From JBJSXJ01 sp044235425 (GTDB taxonomy: Bacteria > Planctomycetota > Planctomycetia > Pirellulales > Pirellulaceae): DNA of 64,000 nucleotides. The position numbers and the translations under genes are program-made. Below are positions 20,301-25,046 of the stretch, piece after piece. The stretch's first letter is position 1, and each line of letters starts with the position of its first letter. The notes beneath the pieces are model-generated. The model saw only the letters and a program-made list of their open reading frames with translations, did no database searches and was not told where the DNA came from. Where the stretch lies: contig JBIIHW010000005.1 in the NCBI GenBank assembly GCA_044235425.1, forward strand, positions 128,579-192,578, read 5' to 3'.

Positions 20301-23172
20301 CGAGCAGGCTCACGTTGATGCCTTCCAGCGTGGTGGCTTTGTCGCCAAGATTTCCACTGCGACGGAGCAGACCGTGGTTCAGACCGCCGCGGCTGGCAAC
20401 ACCATCTGGCTCAACGGCTGGAATGATGGAAATGGCGCATGGCGCATGCTTACCGATTACCCCGCCGCGCTGAATACTGCCAGCTTTATGAATTGGGCTG
20501 AAAACTTTGGGCTGAGCAGTCCGCGCGACTGGGCCAACGGTCGGCCGCGCGGCATGATGCGGCAGTCGAATGGCAGCTGGACGCTGCGCGATTTAAACAC
20601 CTCGGGTGGCTATCTGCTGCAACAGTCCGAGGCTTCTATCTTCGTCAACGCAGCGATCGAAGCTGCAGGGGGCGATGGCAACATCAATTTAATCGGCCTC
20701 GGAGATATTTGCCTGGGTGTCGTTCAAGATGGATCTGGTGCGGTTGTCTCCACCGGCACGATTGCCTCAGCGGGAATCGGTCAGATCGCCGTCGGACCCG
20801 GAACTCGGTATGTCAATCAATTACTCGATGGTGACGGTACGGCGAATTTAAAGATGCAGTCGGGCACCCAGATTACCAGCGAGAGCGGTACGATCGCACT
20901 CCTCGCAACCGGCAGCGTCACCTTGTCGCAATTGGTCACCGGCGGGCGAGCACTCGTCGTGGCCGATTACAACGGAGTCCAGGGAAAACTGCACGATGGA
21001 TCGGGGACCATCACGTCCGCCGTATCGAGCAGTACGATCAATGTGACAGCCGACGAGGCGATTTTCGCCGCCGAGGGAATCGCTGGTGGCAGTGGAATTG
21101 GCAGCGGAATTGGCAGCCGAGCCACACCCATCCAGACCGACGTCAACGTGATCGCCGCCACGACCGATAAGGGCGACCTCGCGATTGAGAACCACGGTGA
21201 CTTGGTGCTGGGCAGTGTCGATGTTCAGCTCAGCGGACTCTTGGCGACCGTGCTGAAGTGGAAAGATGTTGCCCCCGTTACCAAGCTGCCCGCCTGGATG
21301 AGCGAGTGGTTCCGGCAACGGCAGGCAGAGGCGCCGCTCATTGCGACGGCCGATGGTCACTTCGTCATGGGAGGCGTGGCGATTCTCGATCAGGATAATG
21401 CTGGCAAAGGAACGGCGAATGTTTCAATCATCGCTCGAGATGGCAACCTGGTGATTGAAGATGAGGTGCCTGTTGTCAACCTCGACGCCGGCGAACTGAA
21501 GCTCGCCGCTTTCTCTAGTTCGCTCCCAGAGATTCTCGCGCTGCCCAGCACGACTCGCCTCTACACCGAAGGCGGCACCGGAAAAGTGCTTCTGCAGCAG
21601 GGAAATCCCGCCTATCCTCAGACGGTTGCGGTTCCCTCAGCGACCTGCAATCTCTACCGGCAACTGGACGTGGAAGGCGAATTGACTGCAGGACAGGAAG
21701 CGTGGCTCAATGTTTCCGGTTGCCCCAGCGGTCAGGCTCCGCGGATGAGCTCCGTGTTGCGATCGGGTCCGGTGCTGATGAGTGCTGCGGCTGACCCCGC
21801 GCCGCTGATGCTAAGCGTCGCACCGAGCACGATCAACTACTTCGTTTCCCCCGATCGTGCCGCACGTGATTCGGCTACACAAGATCAGGCGACGGAATCG
21901 AGTCGCATCCCCATCGACACCAGTCATGTGGGGGAGCAGATCATGTTTGTACGCGTCTTCAGTCCCGATGGCGAATGGAACGATTTTCAGCGTACGATCA
22001 ACATTCGTTCCGTGAACCAGGCTCCAACCGACATCTCTCTGACGAGTTATCAAGTTGAAGAAAACTCTGCCGGTGCGATCGTCGGGGAACTGACTATCAG
22101 CGATACGGATGCCGATCAGTCGCATACATTCGACTTGTCCGACAGTCGCTTCCAAGTGATCGATGGTACGCTGCGATTGCAGCCTGGGATCCGTTTGAAC
22201 TTTGAAACCGAACCGCTGGTAACGATGGTGATCACGGCCACAGACAGCGGCATACCACCGCGCAGCTATTCTCAGACAGTGATGCTCGGTGTCATGGACC
22301 AAAATGACACGCCCGTCTCGGTTAGCGCAAGCAGTAGCCAGATAAGAGAGCGATTGAGTGGCATCGTGGTGGGAACGCTCGGGGCCGGGGATGCGGATGC
22401 TGATCAAGAGCATGTATACCTGACATCCGATCCACGTTTCGAGATCACCGGTAATACATTGAAACTGCTACCTGATCAGTATTTGTCCATACAGTCGGGA
22501 ACGGTGAGTGTCGACGTCACCGTGGTGGACTCGGGCACTCCACGGCAATTCACGACTCAGACGTTGACCTTCCAGATCGATGCGAATCCACTCCCCTTCC
22601 ATCACACCGAATCACCTCTGGATGTCGATGATGATGGACTCGTTGTCCCGCTCGATGCGCTTTTGTTGGTCAACCTCGTGAATCGCCCCACGCTTCTTGA
22701 CGCGTACGGACGACTACCGGAAGCGCGATCGATGGACAACTTGCCGTTCTACTTCGACGTAAACGGCGACAACCATGTCACTCCAATGGATATCTTGCAG
22801 CTGATAAATCATCTCAATACTCCGCCCGCATCCACCGGCGAACCGATCGGAAACGGTGAAAGTGAAGTTCGTGAGCGGTTTGTGAGTGCGGCGGCTGGTG
22901 CTATTTCACGTGCAGGTGCGGCTGAGGATAGAGCGGGTGAGGGAGAATTCAGCGTTGCACGTGAAGCTGGCATGTTCGAGCCCATTCAGGCTAACCCGGC
23001 AGCTGATCCCGCTCGCGCCGTTACCTCGCACGAATGGAACAACGCCTTGCCGATCCAGGAATCCGCTCGATCAACAGACGCTTGTTTCGCGACCTGCGAT
23101 GCGTCGTCGGAACATTCATTCTGGTGGGAGAGCAGCAATTCGTCAGCCCCTTTCAAACGCCCTAGGCGGTAA
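2344..23172 (+). CDS. Giant LEPR-xLL-type surface protein with C-type-lectin-like, cadherin-like and dockerin modules (6,942 aa)
   Basis: An uninterrupted 20.8-kb frame from ATG to TAA. The Arg-rich N-terminus ends in LEALETRELLAA, a variant of the LEPR-xLL motif found at the start of very large planctomycete surface proteins; there is no classical signal peptide. The body is Ser/Thr/Asp/Gly-rich beta sequence: long stretches of 'TITDSTLTAAKDINISS'-type beta-helix repeats (nt about 3100-4300 and 7400-12800) and a roughly 100-residue repeat with the pattern GLxxGxxVxY...GLxxGxxYYVixvD...LA (nt about 5500-7000, 12850-13480, 14930-15250). There are about 11 Cys-free C-type-lectin-like units in three places. 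Two cadherin-like repeats (residues about 6557-6748) are followed by a dockerin (about 6758-6828) with two Ca-loops, DVDDDGLVVPLD and DVNGDNHVTPMD. The last 115 residues are unrecognised. Likely an adhesin or matrix protein on the cell surface; ligand unknown. No Shine-Dalgarno sequence is seen. Confidence 0.9.
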   Translation: MPHRPSRTLPRYDRKLSESRTIDRRASQQRRFRKLHLEALETRELLAAELTIERIEHQDDHGNTQEYYSLRIDKMGDNPRIWTADETSDGLKNPTLHYSDSNGDVTHVYFRNMKSISGESYSGQAALSFSATSYDAVSSSNVRTQLPPGPLYFTSFDGNDGEEIEFQNFSTFGQPLFVLQNHPQLDGIENPPIVIEAAKFTPPDQSDTSWKLSAKNKYFAEPTIGQHPLKVTGIIDTNLVPESYHPDSAGDIGLFSNTTITITGSLHGGDITVATWEHGSILSLQDVETRTPTVTLTGATIDGHDVSITAAKLLRDTPRQVFGFDHIVSKVTITNSTITASDTLDIGADSADTIGFSHSYGYSVSHGINLGLFGLSFLEGNFVKYLPSLRSFLNTVNVMHRTAKAQVTITDSTLTAAKDINISSIATAISNSQSITAMNFGGRNPKDIPKPASKRTKDFFLAATFSHAKSESTLDIKGETKVTSTGGSVNIGSSGKSKASATSRALAGYRGSGDFCSEPEFQAANVGLCTAGVLTTEENARRYKYNSNESTGVLAIAISNGVLSSTTNVDPTSKISAAGNVAILALGNTNVNPTTTSRSYGDGRFGVSISVGVDDSTVKATVAGTVHAGGNVQVSQDEHRITLPDLQGLDLSDLSFIPTIFTPGQEFATGDRVQYMLDPGEVIPGAVVGENSLVEDHIYYVVSAITDSLNSQVQNLELANAPALDLALPTDSQGQPVPISSQQSLEFSLGMGIDSALDPTQAGRQAASVQPGAGYFYSPGYTFTDGQKVHYVYEAPEPDQLTVQNNPQTTPYANWAAGAADHDDRDNLVMNADGTWNDVAGSEKHGYVLYHRGGSYTYVAGPFTFNEAEQDATSQGGYVAFPIDAASNAAIRTAAAGKTVWLNASDNDQEGIWSYWDMSLLDAPIDSLTNNTDYYVIRYDENYFRLAASASDAAATIAIPVPLSSHLQGNVLTWSQFVNFDPNAQDYDPKNDYQIRANGRLTVDGSLLPGVQTGTPVVYHDDIRVSQLLPAPVTLTVQPTARQDFNPTEQTTLDTTVYDSVNSLWQFPSHGLKTGDTLVYHTLSGSNPLQLVNSAGDPVAIPEGTTFYAIVIDSARIRWASSAADAAAHKAVEHTRIDDSGNYTLTTASGHVIAFDPLANVAIPNVDLTLNMIRLEDAQDLVTGQRMTYSAGAGNVAIGGLRDGTDYFVILQGQRFVQLADSYADAIAGVAIDLTNTGTVVPSSSSGAALHSLLAWSVDPVTDWLVVPGHALETGQTVQFQQGAGPAVGLVDGQTYYVVRVDGDMYRLASNLDTALAAGRGTASDSPPAGVINLLSFEMDPASQPIAFVSDKIVQLFDPTLTESTVDVANNSLAVGTGWTLGQEVFYGAGGGTPIGGLTDQTTYYVIPIAGDRIQLAKSRSDANALVAIDLTSTGTLGLSGHYLRIVPEFDLAGEDQPLISFNPLLGPPVNTNTDTFHITGHGYQEGQSVTYLATDGQAIGGLTSGTSYIVHVVDADHFQLKSSATASIIDLQFGATGQRHGFEITRTIRTGDEHLVGLTPGQKYSAVIDRIDSDGTVHLRLASTWLEAMNASLLHYNLSGLDPNTGYGSFVLAHKTPAALTVASQLNASNGATAYPNLGGSPAFWEVLSYPEYAWNGAEKPTPNNNSVFGDASRNLVADEATSQARTTADHNSLSGAFALAEVDHFVTTNIPVGAVLQTPGDMSITATIAQGGTVVSWGSVVANQHTTWGWALGVAIADYHNEARVLIGPTWNSDHNVYQNPTATEHVTLDAGGTMTIDSQVDYDPLANFSQYKTVFGGVFGDVDEDGEKDGFFKGVGRIFKGVFTGGSESYTAAVLSTLGLSSFLNVWVNTTNYSKTNGADDTAKKSIAGAIAETLYKNTSEVTIINANINQDLQYTTANQSVDVDAQTMMTLISLAGMINFDLSVWNLFKRANLPFYGDNSNVLGSAARDAGIGISQILVYTRNKTVAQILGNSILTTGPLGHLHVDAKEEGKRTILAQSGAAAKDPGRSAGGFAGSVALVVGDSDQGASYTLAHIDQSVTVTGHGTTAAAGDLSLTATNYSNTLVGTGAVTSVKGKDASGIGASLGLADLTRNTGAFLGALPSQEEFPNYSGYSTGELVTTKGLLNVKTVAIDSQNLGWTWNVSLVGTLAIGKSPAAAAPQANPANNVADLNVAGAAHQANQPAQRPQVADGGDAPAIDANANDQPGKLKSFRDFFKKKIGGNLETGFKNIKPPSVTRADSAAGTSSTVGISGDLALNVISDRTVAFFTPADFGSVVIAGPAIVLKGITQPALDVESTNATRVVSLAGAGALALNRQDNARGVAIAGSVALNNVTLDTLARIGSTDSTPPVPTLLVGGDVRVVAAAGLKRNDESAPGTVDEQEYFTAISGSVGAANSKGASAWGVALSFASTIFGGTTDAQITAVNVRGTDGDSTGQVTVDARNDLKLSSDGGAFAFSLSRGEGASSVGIGGMMAWNEYTSTVAATIHDASVIASGIRVEASDLSDLKTIALSGAIVVGHPVLAVSGAWTWNDARRDVLATIDGQGTLSVSPDAAHTGLQVTALDDMQLNSFSTGVAVGIGGKSGGGAGSVGASGSHNRLNRRLQGDGKGGVQAVIRDVEVRATGVDVSVVATSTPLLEAYAVPLGVLITGTTVGVNIAAAFAWNHLGGQQSVITAADGTTQHLPSAFVKAEVSPSYLSSADVTVQATYVPDVLAKTVDLALGVTWSDESNVNFTIGFSYTLNHDFTGVSAILGDSENSTSKTIAATGDVRVLASTSITDANNQTTHASWTSHALGIQTDVSVAGSNAVSIGGLGMFAYNVVEPTVTATLENVIVPSATTVSVKAEQTSTLKTHASGFSLGIALAGGTAGVTIDPVIQISVNFDGGNTEAKVANSRITSSGATAVIAIRNPTLEATSKAIQLGLAGAATTAVSVGVVVTTVANNPDRTSANKQDWNKGGVAAIVQSSTITASDIHVLATETPRYHTYINQFDANAGLSGTAAVVISLGYVRSVNRLYDTVNATVTDSTLKATSGVIDVQALLANYNDGDADTEDFNIESFLQSYSFSLAVSYVGFAVDIVGCSSDTNLQAAVNAQVTDSNLSAETGISVVARDESSVKNHWNDLAVAASISLGLGLTLAFPALETNIGNTVLAKIEVTGEQDLQYEVESEHGNVEVLAESNTRALQEVKAVGVAVGIVALALSAPKLRTKFYSSMEAVVRGTEQADSLRIRAYDGDVTVRSRYLGKGPNALQSTIDDVNVAIGIGFAVDLIHADIDATPEITTSVAGGVQIEASRNIAVEATSDGRLLTDTNQWDLGLIDANVKAHVGTVAKPALSVLVGAAASASIQWREIDEAQNVNESCDAQTIQYKNKHCTPFFTTTITEAPGAVLLSAPSISLTSKSTLDAATKVKQASFAVIIATAYGEANAIVEPTIQVRLTETVSLQASQSITIDSIGGVNTNPPPSNFNTEDVDLTYNTIDFGKFDYLNDNDRMKYEVGDGNTTIVGLDNDTVYHVFPVNESTIQLGEEFDARTIQVNQNRLLFSGATAFRGPFSLADWNPSNWSQVVYQVPAGTAVGGLTVGKTYLVNKISDSVVMLVDPDHQPSAPKPIDNSSFSTDMSVGTAGQTTFHVDKHGFSDGQLVSYVAPTPLRIDSSSVNTKIMYDGVNDNQLILKSESDAKDHAIFVGPQISLLQDGATVTYHVGDSKGNWFWNDAPADNVVGAQGQFWDSNSNSAPDQVYTNWATNEPSTSAAAGGYLQMNSDGTWSNPIQNTTLRHYVMEQPEFEVITAARMGLNEKNLDWSKVHDWASKNGYWLPSITSSVELNAFTKFMQQQNISLTWLGGTDAKTPDTWSWDTSDLDPDNGQKFWLGRADGNNQEDFALPWATNEPNDGSKKNDDDNDKKKKKDKKDNQSDSHLLNRENRLIATMNQGSLTWNDHNNNGRDVGTMSRIILERPRYVLIQLGDSVDGTAASALRDIRTYYSDAWLATIGSEANNEAIQKLLQDHNVSAAWLGGVVQGGIKELADGAQYKVRVLSDAAEKNFGTSFFTKSNNTSSTPYANWAPNSTDHDDKDYLVMKSDGTWTDVLASETHGYVLYKTGSPFSYVSGSFTFAQAVVDATERGGFVAFPRNSSDNTSIKSAAGGNIVWLNASDSAHEGTWRYWDITKSGHALSIQLLDPITNAVIQVSSPTTSFAFTLNEVDATPIDGLIDGKTYVVQKVDLDHFRLQIKADDDSLTPVVLPTPSTSSGGRGNFLGTLGVDLTSTGTGQQRLIFDLQNKPTTNQTQHLLFQTAGSTSKSAGTGTATAISSGHVGAAIPFAKIHSNSYAKPQATITIDPGSQLQSTGSMTISATAYGNGVSTAYARTIGVVNETRADAELELGQQATIDVQGSLKAADLAIKSNVNGNAVNLSQAIYGALVGGSRADARIRESFASQVTVGPLTSPAAGTAPTELLADTKLTVTATMGIVANLLTNAQGGLLGRAVSNWGDDDTDIIAISMMPDEQHDNTARVTIGKALLEVKDLNGVLKLDASIAGVDATAMVKAHATGLNVNRANAKIEGDLDARVRLLDGAELTAATIALAARETLHNWQATAEINKNGNQAEAISKVTNMGDVQIQADDGAILRTRQLTVDARQLQRIKPDGTWEPDPYSLLLANSYALKPKEKNADRLQAYVIAKLNDAELASPTKTIDWNASLRGFGLADLTIPATGAIPANSPVQATLGPAAHTITIADVNQLTPQIRADFNWTISSDLTGKTATQKERLSNASGATYSSRSTGTPAIATVSNPTVTANLIPIVKVENYSDNDLALKDLHLSSLNPSSTGPFVYYNGNQAATQPSLTVSSADARITINNEAPGRDIRLEGAQAAYALQLNAERDVVSAQSYTLNANRFILNAGRTLGQASATFPADPRITLQSTGLNAQVQAAAGQDLMLQVRFEPEPNHSVVVPSQFTGQQLDVRLLPWITSGSEVETNYHLQVKALSSTVVDRVVSVLGNMRPMADWTDAQTLSPTLVGINVSAAISNQPNPPRMLVAATSDVSLNLAAAGGGASRVTRVNSVSGDVLLDAGGDLTIDSLVSAAGTVTWSGTGALRGAPAKSPVVQADKLIIAGAGGLGDSAFPLATQVTWLQGMNDRSSGEIRVQNTDTGTGLGLQLQDLAVDTGALLVITSGMMTVSGPVANYGGGNLSLVANGKAAAYQYVPGSLTFTQAQADAAARGGTLASVTSPVVNQLFTQLAGSQSQPVWLGGNNQVDRQNYQWTLPDGTPSNFYHLPGSTAITAAPIQVTVSPISFWRNNQVLSGRYANWATGEPSNSVTSRGSENHGEMRPDGFWNDLNRERLRYYVLYVPETGSYTLVNDRPRTFTDALLDARDRGGYVARVTNASENAAVKNAANGNGVWLNMSDEGHEGDWQYAGVPSRFAWSNWQPSQPQDQLLSFTNWKTGEPNNANGNENYAVLDDSFLFGNGRWNDVSGTSTYGYVLYKPQENSYTYQSGEFTFDQAVLDAAIKGGFIAHITNPSEQSAVRDAASGHRVWINATDEGSEGIWRTGNYVTPSSSATLGYQNVGWSDWAVGEPNDYNGIEDHAVMLADGTWNDVNENNKYGYVLKKQDGSFNYIPGPFTFSQAKADAVIRRGYVAPVATYADQQKIRTVASGNTVWINNTDSQVEGQWLAYDYTVGGYRIYSNWNSGEPNNTSGNENYAIMRSDGRWNDTSGTSTYGYVLYLPATGAYSYQSTLLTYAQAVFDAAKRGGYVAHITNGSEQNAVKTAASGNMVWINATDDGTEGNWRAGTYGSQLNAAILQIDGTFTEVSADTKTEYVLYEPQSDRYSLIHGQFTFAQALADAQSRGGEVARITTRAHYDQLRQLNQGSIWINLSDGDSEGTWRVNTSVVNPIATNAYTNWDVGQPSNLAQLDYMIMGGAGKWSTTTAAGTGVPSKPQAYVLYRPADHSYTLIPGSFTFEQAHVDAFQRGGFVAKISTATEQTVVQTAAAGNTIWLNGWNDGNGAWRMLTDYPAALNTASFMNWAENFGLSSPRDWANGRPRGMMRQSNGSWTLRDLNTSGGYLLQQSEASIFVNAAIEAAGGDGNINLIGLGDICLGVVQDGSGAVVSTGTIASAGIGQIAVGPGTRYVNQLLDGDGTANLKMQSGTQITSESGTIALLATGSVTLSQLVTGGRALVVADYNGVQGKLHDGSGTITSAVSSSTINVTADEAIFAAEGIAGGSGIGSGIGSRATPIQTDVNVIAATTDKGDLAIENHGDLVLGSVDVQLSGLLATVLKWKDVAPVTKLPAWMSEWFRQRQAEAPLIATADGHFVMGGVAILDQDNAGKGTANVSIIARDGNLVIEDEVPVVNLDAGELKLAAFSSSLPEILALPSTTRLYTEGGTGKVLLQQGNPAYPQTVAVPSATCNLYRQLDVEGELTAGQEAWLNVSGCPSGQAPRMSSVLRSGPVLMSAAADPAPLMLSVAPSTINYFVSPDRAARDSATQDQATESSRIPIDTSHVGEQIMFVRVFSPDGEWNDFQRTINIRSVNQAPTDISLTSYQVEENSAGAIVGELTISDTDADQSHTFDLSDSRFQVIDGTLRLQPGIRLNFETEPLVTMVITATDSGIPPRSYSQTVMLGVMDQNDTPVSVSASSSQIRERLSGIVVGTLGAGDADADQEHVYLTSDPRFEITGNTLKLLPDQYLSIQSGTVSVDVTVVDSGTPRQFTTQTLTFQIDANPLPFHHTESPLDVDDDGLVVPLDALLLVNLVNRPTLLDAYGRLPEARSMDNLPFYFDVNGDNHVTPMDILQLINHLNTPPASTGEPIGNGESEVRERFVSAAAGAISRAGAAEDRAGEGEFSVAREAGMFEPIQANPAADPARAVTSHEWNNALPIQESARSTDACFATCDASSEHSFWWESSNSSAPFKRPRR
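4771..5094 (+). repeat. Isolated C-type-lectin-like segment, copy A (inside the giant gene)
   Basis: Encodes 108 residues that begin with the C-terminal half of a C-type-lectin-like fold (YANW..., DGTWNDV, GYVLY) and continue with the N-terminal half (FTFNEAEQDA..., GGYVAF, VWLNASDNDQEG). The order is therefore permuted relative to a normal domain. The flanks (FTDGQKVHYVYEA before, SLTNNTDYYVIRYD after) look like the two halves of the GLxxG...YYV repeat, as if the lectin segment had been inserted into it. It matches copy B at 14587-14910 in length and layout. Confidence 0.75.
14587..14910 (+). repeat. Isolated C-type-lectin-like segment, copy B (inside the giant gene)
   Basis: Encodes 108 residues with the same order and length as copy A at 4771-5094, without indels: TPYANW at the start, DGTWTDV and GYVLYK in the middle, then FTFAQAVVDA, GGFVAF, VWLNASD and RYWD at the end. 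Upstream, nt about 13500-14480 encode further lectin-like halves and one nearly complete unit. A Lys/Asp-rich insert (DDDNDKKKKKDKKDN, nt about 14100-14160) lies in the position of a loop of that unit. Confidence 0.75.
18013..20625 (+). repeat. Tandem array of seven C-type-lectin-like domains (inside the giant gene)
   Basis: Residues about 5224-6094 of the giant protein are seven consecutive units. Each carries an FTFxQAxxDAxxRGG N-terminal helix motif, a VW(I/L)Nx(T/S)DxxxEGxWR core, and usually NWxxGEPNN, then DGxWNDV and YGYVLY. Approximate unit starts are 18013, 18463, 18871, 19246, 19594, 19888 and 20257. Units are about 115-150 residues, except the one starting at 19594 (about 98), which lacks the NWxxGEPN segment. 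None contains the disulfide cysteines of animal C-type lectins. In the family GEPN/WND-type residues often line a Ca/sugar site; binding here is inferred, not shown. Confidence 0.85.
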
Positions 23173-23270
23173 GCCATGCAAAATGATTCATGCCGAGTGC
23201 AACGTGGTAGCTCACGGTCCTTGAGTGTTGGCATATGGATATTTTTTCAGGTGTTGCCTTACTTGTGAAA

Positions 23271-23299
23271 TTAGCGGACTGCTTGCGCCGTTCCGCTAA
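23271..23299. other. Perfect 8-bp inverted repeat between the giant gene and the first sulfatase
   Basis: TTAGCGGA at 23271-23278 is mirrored by TCCGCTAA at 23292-23299 with a 13-nt loop. It lies about 100 bp after the giant gene's stop and 85 bp before the sulfatase ATG. There is no U-tract, so an operator or a factor-dependent terminator is as likely as an intrinsic terminator. Confidence 0.4.
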
Positions 23300-23383
23300 A
23301 CTATCGATCGCGAGCATTTCGCGTCACCTTGTTGCACCCAGTTACTTGATCCCGCTCGACCCATATAATCGCCAAAGGAACCT

Positions 23384-24979
23384 ATGAAAACGTACCGCTT
23401 TGTTTTGGGATTTCTCGTCCTCAGCCTGATCGCGATCACCAGACCACTCGCCGCACAGAACCCGTTCGATGAAACAACGTTTGTTGCCAACCATCTGGAA
23501 CCAGCAATCGCACGCCCCGCACAAACGCAAGCGGCGAAAGAGAAACTCGCGGCACTGAGAAAAAAGACCGGTCGAGCTCCCAACATTCTGCTGCTGGTGG
23601 TCGACGATATGGGCTGGGGAGACATTGGTGCGAATGGTGGTGGAGTGGTCATTGGGGCGCCAACGCCCAACATCGACCAACTCGCTCAGCAGGGTTTACG
23701 GTTGACATCCGCCTATTCCCAGTCGACCTGCACTCCCACCCGCGCGGCCCTGATGACGGGACGTTTTCCGGTTCGCACGGGACTCACTCGCCCGCTGCTG
23801 GCCGGCGAAGCATTCAAGGTCAATCCATGGCAGCAGGAGGAAACTGCCGCCAAATTACTCTCGCAGGCCGGTTATCGCACGGCACTCTCTGGCAAGTGGC
23901 ACTTGGGCGAAGCCGAGGGCACTCGCCCTCACGAAGTCGGCTACGACGAATATCTCGGGATCTTGGGCGTGGCTTCGGAAATGACACAAGCGATCGATGC
24001 GCGTATTTATCCAGATTTAGTTCTGCGCCCTGAACGACTGAAGGCGCTGCAGAAGCTAGCGATTCCCGAAGTCACGGCGGGAAAGAAAGGCGAGGCGAAT
24101 CGCAGCGTGAAGGTGATTAAGACACCGGAGGAAATGGGCGCAATCGATCAGATGTTCGCCGATTACTCCGATCAATTCATTCGCCAAGCCGCAGCGGATC
24201 AAAAACCTTTTTATCTCGTGCACGCCTTCTCACGCGTTCACAACGACAACTACCCAGCTCCTGGTTATGCCGGCAAAAGCCCGGCCGGCTTTCCGTACAA
24301 GGATGCCGTGGTGGAGGTCGACGATATCGTGGGGCGCCTGATGAAGACTCTGCGTGACAGCGGGCAACTCGAAAACACTCTGGTATTCTTCACCTCCGAT
24401 AACGGTGCCAATGAGGATGTCTGGCCCGACTCGGGCTTTCAGCCATGGCGCGGCGGTAAGGGAACCACTTGGGAAGGTGGCGTACGTGTTCCCGCGATCG
24501 CCTACTGGCCCGGCATGATCAGCGCAAGGCCTGCTAACGACGGTCTGTTTGACCTCATGGACCTCTTCAACACGTCGCTCGCCGTTGCCGGAATCAGCGA
24601 TCAGATCTCCGACAAACGCTATGTCGACGGCATCGATCAGTCCGGATTTTTGTTAGCCGACAACGGTCAATCGGCTCGGCAGATGGTCTACATGTATGGC
24701 GGCAACGGTGTCGTGGCGATGCGGTGGAAGGAATACAAAATCCACACCAGTGTCTATCTCACTCAGCAGCCGATGCGGAATTTGGATGAATCGGTGCTGA
24801 CCAGCACGGGCGACTGGCCGTGGGTTTATAATTTGTATTTGGATCCCAAAGAGCAGCGCAGCACCGGACATCGATACTTCGAATGGGGCTTAGCGGCAGT
24901 CAAACCAATGCTCACCTCCCACATGGCCACCTATCTGCGATATCCTCGCAAGAGTCTTGGGTTGGAAACGCCTCGCTAA
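23384..24979 (+). CDS. Secreted type I sulfatase (arylsulfatase family)
   Basis: A 531-residue hydrolase of sulfate esters. A signal peptide is clear (FVLGFLVLSLIAITRPLAAQ, cleavage near residue 25). The alkaline-phosphatase-like metal site starts with LLLVVDDMGWGD (Asp74/Asp75). The formylglycine signature is CTPTRAALMTG with Cys116 and Arg120, and the second signature GKWHLGE is intact. A downstream TSDNGANEDVWP block and KGTTWEGGVRVP complete the active site. Cys must be converted to formylglycine by a maturase; no clear stand-alone one lies in this window. AAAGGA just upstream supports the ATG. It is followed by a second sulfatase 67 bp on, so the two are probably co-transcribed. The substrate cannot be told from sequence; sulfated algal or host polysaccharides are the usual guess for this phylum. 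Confidence 0.93.
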   Translation: MKTYRFVLGFLVLSLIAITRPLAAQNPFDETTFVANHLEPAIARPAQTQAAKEKLAALRKKTGRAPNILLLVVDDMGWGDIGANGGGVVIGAPTPNIDQLAQQGLRLTSAYSQSTCTPTRAALMTGRFPVRTGLTRPLLAGEAFKVNPWQQEETAAKLLSQAGYRTALSGKWHLGEAEGTRPHEVGYDEYLGILGVASEMTQAIDARIYPDLVLRPERLKALQKLAIPEVTAGKKGEANRSVKVIKTPEEMGAIDQMFADYSDQFIRQAAADQKPFYLVHAFSRVHNDNYPAPGYAGKSPAGFPYKDAVVEVDDIVGRLMKTLRDSGQLENTLVFFTSDNGANEDVWPDSGFQPWRGGKGTTWEGGVRVPAIAYWPGMISARPANDGLFDLMDLFNTSLAVAGISDQISDKRYVDGIDQSGFLLADNGQSARQMVYMYGGNGVVAMRWKEYKIHTSVYLTQQPMRNLDESVLTSTGDWPWVYNLYLDPKEQRSTGHRYFEWGLAAVKPMLTSHMATYLRYPRKSLGLETPR

Positions 24980-25033
24980 ACATTTCAGACGACAACAGTC
25001 AGTGCTGCTGTTCGTCCATAAAATCTATCAATC

Positions 25034-25038
25034 AGGAG
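25034..25038 (+). promoter_or_regulatory. Shine-Dalgarno AGGAG that selects a TTG start
   Basis: AGGAG stands 8 nt before TTG at 25047, in frame with the second sulfatase. The open frame extends 30 codons further upstream into the previous gene, and the nearest ATG (25077) lacks a ribosome-binding site. Confidence 0.6.
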
Positions 25039-25046
25039 AACTTCGT

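Noticed and set aside
23364..23369. TATAAT just upstream of the first sulfatase
   Set aside because: It would start transcription within a few bases of the ribosome-binding site, and no good -35 hexamer lies 16-18 bp upstream; planctomycete promoters are AT-poor, so chance is likely.
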